Of a DNA stretch of 64,000 nt, positions 51,065 to 63,195 are shown one piece after another (position 1 is the stretch's first letter; every line of letters begins with the position of its first letter). The stretch spans positions 62,001 through 126,000 of the forward strand of contig JANFNE010000057.1 of the NCBI GenBank assembly GCA_024867545.1. Reading direction: 5' to 3'. Position numbers and translations under genes: made by a program. This DNA comes from Phytopythium helicoides. Its lineage: Eukaryota > Oomycota > Peronosporomycetes > Pythiales > Pythiaceae. The notes beneath the pieces are model-generated. The model saw only the letters and a program-made list of their open reading frames with translations. It had not been told where the DNA came from and made no database searches.

Positions 51065-53008
51065 ATGCTCCGCGTGGCTGCCCCCGCGACGCGCGCGGCC
51101 GCGACCAAGCGCATGTTCTCGGCCGCCGCCGGCTCGGAGGTGATCGGCATCGACCTGGGCACGACCAACTCGTGCGTGGCCGTCATGGAGGGCAAGACGC
51201 CGCGCGTGATCGAGAACTCGGAGGGCGCGCGCACGACGCCGTCGGTCGTCGCCATCCTCGAGAACGACGAGCGCCTCGTGGGCATGCCCGCCAAGCGCCA
51301 GGCCGTCACCAACCCGGAGAACACGTTCTACGCCGTCAAGCGCCTCATCGGCCGCAAGTTCTCGGACAAGGAGACGCAGGAGGTCTCCAAGGTCGTCTCG
51401 TACAAGATCGTCGCCGGACCCAACGGCAAGGACGCCTGGGTCGAGGCCAAGGGAAAGAAGTACTCGCCCAGCCAGATTGGATCCATGGTGCTCACCAAGA
51501 TGAAGGAGACCGCCGACAACTTCCTCGGAAAGCCCATCACGCAGGCCGTTGTCACCGTGCCAGCCTACTTCAACGACTCGCAGCGCCAGGCCACCAAGGA
51601 CGCCGGCAAGATCGCTGGACTGGACGTGCTCCGTATCATCAACGAGCCCACGGCCGCTGCGCTCGCCTACGGCCTCGACAAGGCCGACGGGAAGGTCATT
51701 GCCGTCTTCGACCTGGGCGGCGGCACCTTCGACGTGTCGATCCTTGAGATCTCGGGCGGCGTGTTCGAGGTTAAGGCCACCAACGGTGACACCCTGCTCG
51801 GTGGTGAGGATTTCGACGAGGAGCTGCTCCGCTACCTCGTGGCCGAGTTCAAGAAGGAGACCAGCATCGACCTCTCGGGCGACAACCTTGCCATGCAGCG
51901 TCTGCGTGAGGCCGCCGAGAAGGCCAAGCGTGAGCTTGACGGCCTGGCCCAGACGGACATCAGCCTGCCGTTCATCACGGCTGACGCCACTGGCCCCAAG
52001 CACTTGAACATGAAGATCACGCGCGCCACGTTCGAGCAGCTCGTGTCGAACCTGATTGAGCGCACCATTGGCCCCTGCAAGAAGTGCGTCAAGGACGCTG
52101 GCCTTGACAAGAAGGACATCAACGAGGTTATCCTTGTCGGCGGTATGTCGCGCATGCCCAAGGTGCAGCAGTCGGTGGAGGAGTTCTTCGGCAAGAAGCC
52201 GTCGAAGGGCGTCAACCCCGACGAGGTCGTCGCTATGGGTGCCGCCATCCAGGGTGGCGTGCTCCGTGGTGATGTCAAGGACATCCTGCTTCTGGATGTC
52301 ACCCCGCTGTCGCTCGGTATTGAGACGCTTGGCGGTGTGTTCACCAAGCTCATCCCGCGTAACACGACGATCCCGACAAAGAAGTCGCAGGTGTTTTCGA
52401 CGGCCGCGGACTCGCAGACGCAGGTTGGCATCAAGGTGCTGCAGGGTGAGCGTGAGATGGCTGCGGACAACAAGCTGCTCGGCAACTTCGACCTGGTTGG
52501 CATTCCGCCGGCCCCGCGTGGTGTGCCGCAGATTGAGGTGTCGTTTGACATTGACGCCAACGGTATCGTGAACGTCGGCGCCCGCGACAAGGCGACGGGC
52601 AAGGAGCAGAGCATCGTGATCCAGTCGAGCGGTGGCCTGTCGGAGGCTGATATCGAGAAGATGGTGCAGGAGGCCGAGATGAACGCTGAGGCCGACCAGA
52701 AGCGCAAGGCGCTGATCGAGGCCAAGAACGAGGCGGACTCGACGGCGTACACGGTCGAGAAGACGCTCAAGGAGCACGAGGACAAGCTGGACGACGAGAC
52801 CAAGGAGCAGGTCAAGACGGCGCTGGCGAACCTGCGGACACAGGCGGAGGGTGACGACGCTGAGGGCATCAAGTCGGCTATCGACGAGGTGCAGAAGCTC
52901 TCGATGAAGATCGGCGAGGCTGTTTACAAGTCGCAGCAGGGCGCTTCCGGCGAGGAGGCCAAGGACGAGAACGTGCACGACGCTGAGTTCAAGGACAAGA
53001 AGGACTAA
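51065..53008 (+). CDS. HSPA9: mitochondrial HSP70 chaperone
   Basis: 647 residues. A cleavable presequence ([19 protein letters not shown]) is followed by the nucleotide-binding domain: [29 protein letters not shown] and the adenosine motif [10 protein letters not shown]. Then come the linker and beta-domain ([16 protein letters not shown]) and the helical lid. The length and the DnaK-like sequence match mitochondrial (Ssc1/mortalin) rather than cytosolic HSP70, and it lacks EEVD at the C-terminus. It pulls proteins through TIM23 and folds them in the matrix, so it works in the same pathway as TIM21 in this window. Strong codon bias suggests high expression. ATG 51065 is chosen because it begins the presequence. 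No intron. Confidence 0.97.
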   Translation: MLRVAAPATRAAATKRMFSAAAGSEVIGIDLGTTNSCVAVMEGKTPRVIENSEGARTTPSVVAILENDERLVGMPAKRQAVTNPENTFYAVKRLIGRKFSDKETQEVSKVVSYKIVAGPNGKDAWVEAKGKKYSPSQIGSMVLTKMKETADNFLGKPITQAVVTVPAYFNDSQRQATKDAGKIAGLDVLRIINEPTAAALAYGLDKADGKVIAVFDLGGGTFDVSILEISGGVFEVKATNGDTLLGGEDFDEELLRYLVAEFKKETSIDLSGDNLAMQRLREAAEKAKRELDGLAQTDISLPFITADATGPKHLNMKITRATFEQLVSNLIERTIGPCKKCVKDAGLDKKDINEVILVGGMSRMPKVQQSVEEFFGKKPSKGVNPDEVVAMGAAIQGGVLRGDVKDILLLDVTPLSLGIETLGGVFTKLIPRNTTIPTKKSQVFSTAADSQTQVGIKVLQGEREMAADNKLLGNFDLVGIPPAPRGVPQIEVSFDIDANGIVNVGARDKATGKEQSIVIQSSGGLSEADIEKMVQEAEMNAEADQKRKALIEAKNEADSTAYTVEKTLKEHEDKLDDETKEQVKTALANLRTQAEGDDAEGIKSAIDEVQKLSMKIGEAVYKSQQGASGEEAKDENVHDAEFKDKKD

Positions 53009-53566
53009 GCAGATCGCATGGTAGAGGCGAAAGAATGTATTTAGCGCCAGCTAATGCTGCCGCGCGAGTTGAGAAGCGCGAGTGGCTATCTATGGTGGGC
53101 ATCGACTGCGTTCTTTCACTTTTCTAGACACTAAGGAAATGGAATAGGCCACTTTGTTGTTGTAGCGCGCTGCAGTTCATGGATTAGTGCGATTGCGTCT
53201 CGGGACACGACATAGTTGCCGTGTGCCACGATATTCCGACGACTTTACTACTGTAATACGGTAGGAATTTTTGAAGTGATCCGTTCCGGTGTTGATGGCC
53301 CGGTGGTGGCGCGAAGACAGGCGCCGGGTTTGACAAGTACCGCCGTTTGATGGCGACAAGGCAAGTGAGCATAATGAAGCTTTCCGAGAGAAGAGATCGA
53401 GCTAGAGACATGGTGGTTGAAGCGAGCGAATACAGGAAAGTACCGCACCCGCAGCAGCATCGAGGAGTCATTTCCGATTTTCCACGCGAGGAGCGAGGGA
53501 AAGAGCCAAGGTGACTGCCTCGTGGGAAAGAAGACCAATCAACCGAAGTGAAGTGCTCCAGCGTCG
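53009..53566. other. mtHSP70 3' region and upstream region of NTPase copy B
   Basis: No gene recognised. From about 53408 the sequence is the mirror of 49739-49905. Confidence 0.6.
53466..53481 (+). promoter_or_regulatory. core promoter-like element of NTPase copy B
   Basis: AGTCATTTCCGATTTT, 13 of 16 consensus matches, 86-101 bp upstream of the ATG. Confidence 0.65.
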
Positions 53567-56501
53567 ATGGCGAGTGACGTCGGTATGGCAGCGATCGCTG
53601 ACAACGAGGACGAAGCGATGACGGGTGGCGAAGTGGCAACTTTGGCGTCGGGTGCTGCGGTGATGGTGACAGCTGCGGACGGTGAAGACGTGGAGATGAA
53701 GCGACCAGTGTCTGTGGCTTCAGCACCTGAGTTAATGAAGCAGAAGATCTCGCGCGCCGTGTGGGAGATCGTGAAGCCGGCGTTAGTCGGAATAGATCGC
53801 AAATACGCAAACCTGGAGGAGTTTCCGCTGCTAGATATTGATGCTGTCAGAGATCAACCAAACGACCTAAAGATATTCCGTGTCATCAAGACAAGTATGA
53901 AGGCTAAGTTCGCGAAAGAGGAATGGGAAGTATTACAGATTGCCATGTGGGATGGTGCCGCCGCGATTGTGAAGGCTGTGAGAGATGCTATCAAGGGAAC
54001 ACCACCAACCACGGTCATCACTGAACCCGCCGAGCAGCATGAGATCGCATTCACGACTACTTACATCCCTGGAGCTGACATCAAGTTCGAGCAATACCTC
54101 AAAAGGTGCTGCAAGGAATACCTTGAGAGACCCGACTTTCTCCTCTCCCCACATGTGACGATCTTGCAAAGTTCTGGATTCGGAAAGACTCGACTATTAA
54201 ACGAGCTCGCGAGGAAATTCAACCAAAATGTGCCGATATCGAGCTCCGATATCATAGTGGCGTCATTCAAGAACGTCAGCACTCAGCTTTGGTTCGACAT
54301 GCGTCTCCTGTATGTGTGCGTGCCAACGAAATATCGTTCGTCGCGATTTCCAAAAGCTACCCCGAGGCTGAGTTCGTTCTTCTTTGAGTCAAGAGAAGGC
54401 ATTGTGAAACAACTGGAAAAGGCTTTAGCGTACGCGCTTGAGAACTGGGACTCAGTACAAGACAAGTGGCTCGCACTGTTCGACAGGATGGGTAATGGCG
54501 ACCGCGAGGCAGCTACTGCACTCGAAGACGTGAAAGATATGTCAGTCCTTGCTGTTGACAGTGCACAAGACGGTTCCGTAAAGCGAATTCAGGTGTTGGT
54601 ACTTGCGATCGATGGAGCCAGAACTTTACTCGCGAATCCAGAGGAGAGAGAGACGAGCAAGATCCGATTGCTGCAGAGGGCCCTGAAAGTGGTCAATAAG
54701 ACACTGAGAGACAAAGGCAAGATGATCTTTGGGGTGCTCGTGGACGCTAACTCTCGGATCTACGACTTTATTCCACCGCGCGAGAGAGATGATTCGTTCA
54801 AGAATCTGATGATGTTCCCGCCGTTTGTGCTGACGCAGACGATGGACTCGATGCTTTCTGTTGCGAAGACCACCAACAATATCGATAACTATAAATCGAT
54901 GGTTTTGCGGTCAGTTGAAGACTCCAAGTCTGCTTGGGAGCTTTTGCTTTCCATGGGTCGTCCCATGTGGTACGCTTTCTTCGTCTTGAGTAAGGAGAGC
55001 CGTGACGAAAAGCGCAAAGCAATCTGGTTCGCCGCGGCGAAGTTGTTGTGTGGACTGGACTTGACAGATGCAAGGAGCTACGATGCCAGAAGTTTTATGG
55101 GTGTGTCATCGATGCTGTGCCGTCTCGGTCTGCGACCACAATCCAGCTCAGCCTTTGCCTCCCGTGCCGTTGCAGAGTTTATGGCAGTGCTTCACTATGT
55201 GAATCACACGAATGACGGACACTTTAGTGGGTACGTGACGGAACCCCTGTTGGCGTTTGCAGCTACACATATCTGGCACGTACGGCTCGTACCACCCCAA
55301 GGCCGACGGTCCAAGGATAAGCCAGCGCTTCAGCGATATGTTCTTCCTCAGTTCTCCGAGTTGCTAATGCAGGGCTTGATTGATATTGGTGCAATCGGCG
55401 AGGTGGTGGCACGCATCGTTTTGCTGTTGGCGATGGACTCGACCATCGCCGATGATGAAATGCATCTCTTTGCGATACTGAGATGCCAATTTACTGGCCA
55501 GTGGTGCTCAGTGACGAAATTTCTGGAGGCTCTGGAGGGTCAAGACATTGCGAGCAACGACGACAACACTCGGGACAAAACTGGGCTAAAGTATCACAAT
55601 CACGAGATTCTCCGGACAGTGGATACGAGCGACCAGAGTGAACCAATTAGCAAACGCAGGCGTGTAACCGACGAAGCTAAGGACTCGAAGAAGGACCCCG
55701 AGATACACCGCACAAAGCACAAAGATGGCAACAGATGCAACAGATGAGCAAATGGAGAGTCTGAATAGTTGGAAGGATAGCTGGTCCAACTGGAACGTTA
55801 GCTTCAGCCACTTTATGGAGCTGAACAATCTACCTACTACGGATACGCTGTGGTTTCTGCTCGGTCGGCGTGCTGCTGGTGTGCTTCCGCGCAACCAGAA
55901 AGGCGCAGATCTGATCATCCCTATATTTCACAAGACGGATGGCAAGGTGTCGTTCATTCTCGTTCAGGTCAAGAACAGGGATTCCGGTGACAGTGAGTTC
56001 CCATATTCTGCAATTGATAAGCTCCATCCGTCGTTCGTGTTCCAGGATCAGAAGAAGAGCGAATGCGACGGCAAGTTGTGTGATTTTCCTGCACGTGAGA
56101 TGATCCGGGTTTACATGAGTCTGCGCGATAGCGATTTGAACGAACCTGCGAGATCGTACCTGATCGACAAGTTTGGATCGACTGGTGTGGAGGATGAGTC
56201 GTACACGCTGTGTCTTCGGGGGATGCTTCGAAAGTCGGACGAGCGCGCACGCTCTCCGCACGAGTACTGGCGTTTCTTACAGTCGAGTGAGCTGACCGAG
56301 CAGCTACTTTATCTCGCGAATGCGGCGTGGTGGGATCCCGAGTACAAGATCGACCACGATGTCAAGCTTCACACTAGAACCAGCATGGTTTCGTTGAAGA
56401 AGTTGATGCCGAGAGAGGAGATTTTGGGAAGTATTCGTCACACTTTGGCACTCGTTCCTTACGGCAAGACATCGACCTCGTCTACGCCAACGAGTATTTG
56501 A
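53567..56501 (+). pseudogene. large P-loop NTPase, copy B (frameshifted)
   Basis: Closely similar to copy A along its whole length. The first frame covers 726 codons and ends at 55747. The rest of the protein continues in another frame to 56501. The cause is a 7-bp net insertion near 55705-55720, where CACAAAG is duplicated. The P-loop QSSGFGKTR is intact, but Walker B reads VLVLAIDGARTLL, with Gly instead of the catalytic Glu. The nuclease-like part (GADLIIPIF, FILVQVKNR) survives only in the second frame. Probably a decaying duplicate; it might still make the N-terminal NTPase part alone. Confidence 0.8.
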
Positions 56502-57388
56502 TGCTGCTTTCATCAGACTTGCCGTTTCTATACTCTTCGATGAATGTGAGTGCGATGACTCCTTCCAGTGACCAGCGGTCAATGCGCGTAGCGTGTGTGA
56601 GAATCACTGAGTTAAGAATTGGCCTGTGAGTGCAACGGGATGCAATCACTCCTGTTGACTGACCGTCTTGCGTTCGCGTTGCTGAACATCGTTAAGGTGC
56701 TAAATTTTACTACATTTCATTTTCATTTTTCATTGTTTGCAAGTTGTCACCATGGTGTAGTGCTCGATCTTCCCTATTGCCTTTCGGCCTCGATTCTCGT
56801 CTTCCTCGTTGCTTCATGACAGTTGAATCAGGTGTCCTCACCAACGATGCGCTCTCCATCAGCATCCTCGCCTGAGCTGGCCTTGTTCCCTCCGTGCTGG
56901 CCAACCACTTCGTACTTCTTGGATAAGGACTCGGTCATATCCATCCGAGAGGTTTGAGTGCAAGTACGAGTCAACACGAAATATTGGAATCCAGGGCGGC
57001 AACTTAGATCGCTTGTCCACTCGATTGTAGCATGAATCGGCGCACAGGACGCGGCCAGCACACTGAGCACCATGAAGAAACATATCAAACGTCATTAGTG
57101 GCCTGTGGCGCTTGTACCGCAAGTATTCCAGACGCGCATGCAGCGAGTGTGACAGTGTGTACTGGATTGGGATTCTAAAGACACAGCGGTCGGAGTCATC
57201 TTATGTCCACACGCACGATAGAGAGGAACACGGCGCTTCGCCGAAGTTGCGAACGACCGACAAATTATCACGCATGTCAATGATGGTTCTCATGGGCAAA
57301 CAAACATGCAAACACGAATCGAAAATTCAACCAAGTGTTTTGCTAACATGCACCGCTCGATGGAGCTCGCCTCGCCTTGTCGACGCTC
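56502..57388. other. intergenic with one weak secreted-protein candidate
   Basis: The first 80 bp belong to the inverted repeat. Apart from the candidate at 56828-57073, no gene is recognised. Confidence 0.5.
56828..57073 (-). CDS. possible short secreted protein (81 residues)
   Basis: From ATG 57073 the frame encodes a hydrophobic start (MVLSVLAASCAPIHA) that looks like a signal peptide. A short domain follows with two Cys (DLSCRPGFQYFVLTRTC) and then an acidic hydrophilic tail. The frame is open a few codons further upstream without an ATG, so an upstream exon is possible. No RXLR or other effector motif and no family match were recognised. It may be a chance frame; signal peptides arise easily. 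Confidence 0.3.
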   Translation of the reverse strand: MVLSVLAASCAPIHATIEWTSDLSCRPGFQYFVLTRTCTQTSRMDMTESLSKKYEVVGQHGGNKASSGEDADGERIVGEDT

Positions 57389-59920
57389 TCAAGCAATTGT
57401 GCTACTTGCTACTCGTCGAACGGGATCATCTCGAGCACACGAGTTGCTGCAAAGCACATGGCGTCTGTCGGGATGGCGTTTCCCGACTTCAAAGTAGGAC
57501 ATCAACTTGCGCTGCTCCATATCACTCCTCGCCTGCTGTACAGGATCCCACCATGGCAGCTGGGCGATTCGGCGCAGCAGCGCAGCAATATTGGTGGCCA
57601 TAAATGGCCACGGGTTGCCGCGTTGAGCTCTCTCGCACAGCAGACCACGAAGCATCAGCACATACGTATCACTGCCAGAATCAGACCCATCGATAACGAA
57701 TTCGTGAGGGGATTCATCTACGTCGCCGTACAGATCAATACAGACGCGAATCACGCTGCGCAGTGGTAGCTTAGACAGAGAATTTTCCGCACCAAAAGTC
57801 TGGTTGAGCTCCATTGTAGCAGCCATATCCCTTGCATTTCCCTCAACTCGGATCAACACAAATGAGACCTCTTCACCGCAGAAAATGGGGATCAGCAGAC
57901 TGGCGCTTGCTTCTCCATACAGCAAAACACCTGCCGCTCGCTTTCCAAGTAGCATCCACAACGTGTCCTTGTTTGGGGGATTTGTCAATTCCATAAAGTG
58001 ACTAAAAGCGAGATTCCAGTTCTGCCAGCCTCCCAACCACAGAGTGAAGCATTGAACACCGGCAGCTGACACCTCTACACCATCACAAGCGACTAGCGCC
58101 GGAGACTCCCCGGTCAATCGTTGAAGAAACGCATGAACGCTTACAAACTTTGAGGCGATGGAGGCGACTGCTCTCCACCCACTCGGACTGGAATCGTACA
58201 AGTACTCGTGATCTGCTACAAGGGCGGAGGAAACAAATGCCGTTTGATCCATCGTCAACAGTAGAAACACGCGGGCAGCAATCTCTTCCAAGTTGACAAC
58301 ATCTACCAGCCCTTGCATGATCAGCACTTCAAACTGGGGTAAGAGAAACTTTTCCAGCTTTTCGGAGTACCACACCTGAAGAGCGCCAAGTGCCAAAATG
58401 TGATCCGAGGGATAGCTCACGACAGGATCATCCGTTGTGTGGTTGATGTAGTGGAGTGTAGCCATGCAGTTTGCTACCAGGAGTGACGCGGCACGAACGA
58501 ACACGCGCAATCCAAGACGACACAGCAGCGCCGCTACGCCATAAAGTGTTTCTCTTCCGAATCCGTCTGGTCGACAAGGATTTACACCGCACAGTAATTT
58601 GCGCGATGCAAAATTCACGATATTTTGCACGTCCAAATACGAGTACTTTGGATCGAAGAGAGTGTACCACAAGGGTCTGCCCATGCGCAATAGTATCTTC
58701 CATCTCTCTCCTGCATCCCCTAGCAATACGCTTGCCTTGTAGTCAAATGGATTTGTTGATCCACCAGTGAGAAAGACACCCAGTGTGCGCGTGAGAACGA
58801 ATGGCGGGAAAACAAGCTTCAGATTGTTATTGCTGCTAGCCAAGGTGATTGCGTTCGAGTCCTTCATGATCTGAGGATTCGTGTCGACAAACACACCAAA
58901 GATCACGCCGATGTCATTCTTCCACGAATTTGCCCTTCTCAGAGCATCTTGAAATCGCTCAAGAGTGCTGTAGCCAAACGAGTCCTTACCGAGCAATGAT
59001 CGCGTTTCATCGACGACAACAATCAACGCTCGCAACACTTCTCGAGATCTTCTTCTCTTTCCGAAACGCGGGCTCCTTTGCTTTCAGCCCTCAAAAGTAT
59101 TCCCGATCCTCGAGTCAACTTTACCGTTGGTCTTTTCGTCGGTGAACATCCCAAGCCACTCCAAACCGATCGACCACCAATGGGCATCGGCATATGCGAA
59201 CGCTGTCTTCAGTCTACTTTCCATCTTATAACATTCTAACTGATCGTCAAGCAACCAGTAACGCATAGCTGAGGTCGACATTGGATACCCCGACGAGTTC
59301 GGGATGTCACGAGCGCACACATAAAGCACTTTCATCTCAACTGGATCAGCCGACGGTGGCTCAGCCGCATAGGTCACAACACCGGTAGCTCCCGCCTTGG
59401 CTAACTCATACATTAGACGGCTCTTGCCAAACCCAGAACTCTGGGTTACTGTGATGTACGGAGACTCAAAGGCGTCTGGATCCTTGTGATACGCGACACA
59501 GCATCGCGCGAGGTACTTCCGAAACTGGACATCGGCGTCACCAATATACGGCGCCTCGAACATGTCGAAGAGATACTGGCGGTCTGAATTGTGATGAGGC
59601 TTTGGTTGTTCACAAGTAAAGATCGCGGCCACTTCGGCAGCTGTTACGTTTGCAATAGTGTTCACAGAAGCTTCAGTAAGTTCAGGATAGGCCCTCAAGA
59701 TCGCTTGTGAAAGAAGGTGTGGCGTAAGTAGCTGCGGATCTTGCGCGATGTCTTCACCCAAGGCGAGGCTCTGCATGCCAGTAGCCTGAATCTGCGCACT
59801 GATTTCAGCAGAAAGACAGTCCACGAGGCGCTCATAAACGGCGGCAGTCATCCTCTCGACCAGGATTGGCATACTAAATGCAGCTGGCACCGCGCCTGGT
59901 GCTTTTTCTTCGAGGTCCAT
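57389..59920 (-). pseudogene. large P-loop NTPase, copy C (one in-frame stop)
   Basis: 843 codons from ATG 59920, interrupted by a single TGA at 59084-59086 (about codon 279), between the P-loop (QSSGFGKSR, about 163) and Walker B (ALIVVVDETRSLL, about 300). The frame is otherwise continuous. MGRPLWYTLF is present. The nuclease-like block is altered: GADLIIPI is SLLIPIF, and QVKNR is IRVEGN, so the Asp and Lys are gone. It belongs to a separate branch from A and B. Either a recent pseudogene or a protein that keeps only NTPase-like parts. The divergent partner copy D starts 200 bp away. Confidence 0.8.
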
Positions 59921-60120
59921 GTGGTTCTCACTTGGCAAAATCGGAAATGTCGAGAAGAAAAAGAGAAGCTGCGACGAGAGCAATCAGAGAATTCGGCAGC
60001 CAGTAATGATTCATTTGCTGTGGGAACCATTCATTCGTCATTCCTAAAATCTTCGAGAACAGAGCACTTTGAACGTCTTCACAGCAACACATCCTTAGCA
60101 AAGCGTCCAAGTCGAAGACG
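59921..60120. promoter_or_regulatory. bidirectional promoter region of NTPase copies C and D
   Basis: 200 bp between divergent ATGs. The C side has ACATTTCCGATTTT (minus strand, 59937-59950), the same sequence class as in copies A and B. The D side has TCATTCC followed by AAAATCT near 60040. Confidence 0.55.
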
Positions 60121-62570
60121 ATGGATGCGTCAAGTGTCAATGAAGAATCCAGCCTAACTGAGAAGTTATCGAACGTCTTTTTCACCCATTTACTCGCAGA
60201 GATGTCGGAAGATGTTCGCGAAGAGCTCCAGCAGTATGGTGTGCAGATGCTTGATTTCGACGAGGAGGAGATCCTATCAGCAGGGAAGATTGGCACTATT
60301 GCGATTGGCTCGGCGTTTGGCTCGGCGGAGGCGCGCTGCTTCAGCTTTGGCCTCGCGCCGTCGGTCGTTGAAGCTATAAAATGGGGACTCGAAGCCTGTC
60401 GCTCTCTTGACGGTCACCCCTCATTCTGCAATCTCAAAGGTCTAATGGCGAGATTCAAAAAAGCTGGAGAAGCTGCTCAGCCTGAGATGACAGAGGTCAT
60501 CACACAAGCTCTCGAGACCCTCCCACATGATGATCAGCTGAAGACAAGCTTTGAGGTAACGTATGCCGGAAATGCACACCTGGAGCTTGCTGAGTTCCTG
60601 GACAAGAGCTGCATTGCTGGATCTGGGAACTCCGGAACCTGGAACCGCTACTCTGCTCCCTACACCACCGTCCTTCAGAGCTCAGGATTCGGGAAAAGCC
60701 GCTTGGTCTACGAGCTTGCGAAGCATGTTGCAACTCGTACTGTTCGAGGCTCCGAATTCAACAGGGGAATCGACATTAGAGTTCTTTATGTCTGCGCGCG
60801 GAGCATTTTGTCGCCTGGACACCCTGCTGGAACTGGAAAGCTTCGGCAATGGATCTTTAACAGATGGGGCACTGGTAGTCAACTTGAAGCAATCTACTGC
60901 TACGCTCGACAGAACTGGGACGCCGTTGGAGACGAGTGGCTGGACCTTTTCTCAGGTGATGACACAAAAGTGACAATCAATCTGGATGCTGCGCTCAAAG
61001 GAAAACCGGCATTCGAGAAACTTCCTGAAGGTAAAGAGCGCATTGTGGTCATAGTCGTCGACGATGCGGAAATATTGCTGCAGAAATATGACTACGATGG
61101 GCGATCGATGCTTCGCATGTTATGCAGAGCACTCAGCAACGTCAATCGCAAGATGTACAGAGAGCGTTCCGCGCGCGCCATGATGGGTGTTTTCGTCAGC
61201 TCTAACCCCCATATCCAGCTCGATATCAATGACCACATCTACACAGAATCAGCCAGTCATTATATCCCGACTTGGCACGTTGCGATTCCCCCATTCGTAT
61301 TGACTCAGACAATGGATGGGATGCATATCGACGCAAGAGAGTCATTGTCGGACTTGAAAGCGATTGTTCTTGACTCAGTAGCTGCTTGGGAAGCTCTCGT
61401 GCGCATGGGAAGACCGCTTTGGCTGAGTTACCATCAGTTGTTGGTCGCGGATTTGAATCGAAATGAGGTCAAGTCACGTACGATTGAGCTTGCTGCGACC
61501 AAGTTGTTGGGGGATTTTTCCATTCGTGAATCTTCAAACTACAGTGCGGCAACCTCATACGGTGTGGGAGCCCTCTTGTGCCGACTCGGGATACGACCAC
61601 GTCCGCACTCCCCACTAGCACCGCGTCTTGTATCGGATTCGATGGCAGTGCTTCACTACATCAACCACACTCACGATGCTTTGGTCGTTGGATATCCCCC
61701 AGAGCCACTATTGGCCCTCGGAGCAACAAGTGTGTGGCATCAGACTGATGTGTTGGAGCACTATTTGCTGCCTGGATTCGAACGATTTCTTACCGCTGGC
61801 GACTTGGTAGTTGACAATTTGAGTTTGGTGGTCACGCGCATTTTCTTGTTACTCGCAATGGACGCAACAGCACTGAAATTACGTGAAAAAAGTGGCGGAA
61901 CGGTGGCGTTGGACGGTTCATTGTGTGCTGTGAGCACCTTCCTCAAGACTCTTGATGATGGCTCTCCCTTGGATCAGAGCAGTTGGGTGAATGAATGGAA
62001 GGAGTGGAAGCTCAGCTTCATCCAATTCACAGAGCTTCGAGCGGCACCAACTGAGAAGACGCTCTGGTATTTGCTAAGCCGTCGAGCTGCAGGCGTGGTG
62101 CGTCTAGGTGCCTCAGCGACACAATTGGTGATCCCGATATTCTGCGAAGATTCTGTGTCGTTATCTTCGTTCGTGCTATGGATGAACCTCCACGCTCAGG
62201 AACACTTGGAGTGCTGACTCAAGCTGACGTATTTGACGTTAAAAGCGGCTTGCTCAAGATGTTGCCACGCAGAATCATCCAACTAGCAATCAGCAAATCC
62301 ACTCATCATGTACCTGAGGGAATGTATGAGGAGGGCAAAGATGCTCTGTGGCTACGAGGAATCTGTGAGGATCAGCAAACGCGAGGGCAATCCAACTGGC
62401 CATTCCTTTCGTCGACTGTCTCGCTTCAGCTGATGAAGATTGCGACTACATCTTGGAAAGGTATAGCGAGTCAGATTGTGTGCGACCGGGCCAACCTGTT
62501 GGAGACGGAGAAGGGACAACAGATAGTGTCGCTGATGCCTCCAGAAGCCACGGTGGTCGGATCGCCGTAA
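60121..62570 (+). pseudogene. large P-loop NTPase, copy D (frameshifted near the C-terminus)
   Basis: 698 codons in the first frame: an acidic N-terminus, P-loop QSSGFGKSR (about 188), Walker B-like IVVIVVDDAEILL (about 310), and MGRPLWLSYH (about 429). The C-terminal block starts with LWYLLSRRAAGVV and LVIPIFCED. Around 62157-62165 the frame slips by one base; in the other frame the homologous C-terminus continues to 62570. The D and K positions of the nuclease-like motif are absent here too (the QVKNR site reads as VRAMDE in the continuing frame). Close relative of copy C. A single base error in the assembly would make it intact. Confidence 0.75.
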
Positions 62571-63195
62571 CGGGATTGGTAGCCCGGGATGATCAGCACT
62601 TCAAGATCACGACAAGGTGGTAGGTAGGGTGGCTGAAAGCAGAGGCGCCATTAAGTAAAGAAGTGCTGGAACAGTTTGCTTAACTCACGCATTGGCCTTC
62701 CAGAAAACAAGTCCTTTCACTCGGTTGTCTGCAGCCTGGTTCTTTCGCTTCACAGCTTCACTCGTCCATGAGCACTTTCATCACTCCAAGTCCAATACAT
62801 TCTTCATCTGGCACCTAGCGCCAGGCACTACGAGGCATTTTCCACTTTCCCTCATCTCGCTACCGCCAGCGATTTGCACCGCAACGCTCGATAGATATGT
62901 CGAATGGTTGCTTCTCACCCCTTCCCGCTATTCGCGGTCAATTTCTAGAACGGATCAATTCTCACGCGAAGGAGTCGCACCTTCGTCCACCAGCTTGCTC
63001 ACCACACCTCGAGAATACAGCGTACACAACTCAAGCCGGCCTGACCTCACCTAGCTGCTCACGCACAAGCACCCCCACTACCCACCTCTGCCAACATCAT
63101 CCAGTCGCAAAGAAAGCGAAAATGGCCATCCACCGTGATTGTGTGCCGTACACCAAGAACCTCCATTCAAAAAGCCAACGCAGCGGGGCGGCCCC
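62571..63195. other. intergenic, no gene recognised
   Basis: About 620 bp between NTPase copy D and DMAP1. The sequence just before the DMAP1 ATG is C-rich (63050-63110), typical of a 5' UTR. Confidence 0.6.

Larger units (their letters stand above)
53408..56581. repeat. right arm of NTPase-gene inverted duplication
   Basis: Reverse complement of 46730-49905 with moderate divergence. The 3.5-kb spacer between the arms holds the 80-residue gene and mtHSP70. Confidence 0.9.

Noticed and set aside
51002..52978. 658-codon antisense frame over mtHSP70
   Set aside because: Codon-bias shadow of a highly biased gene; Leu/Val/Arg-rich with no domain.
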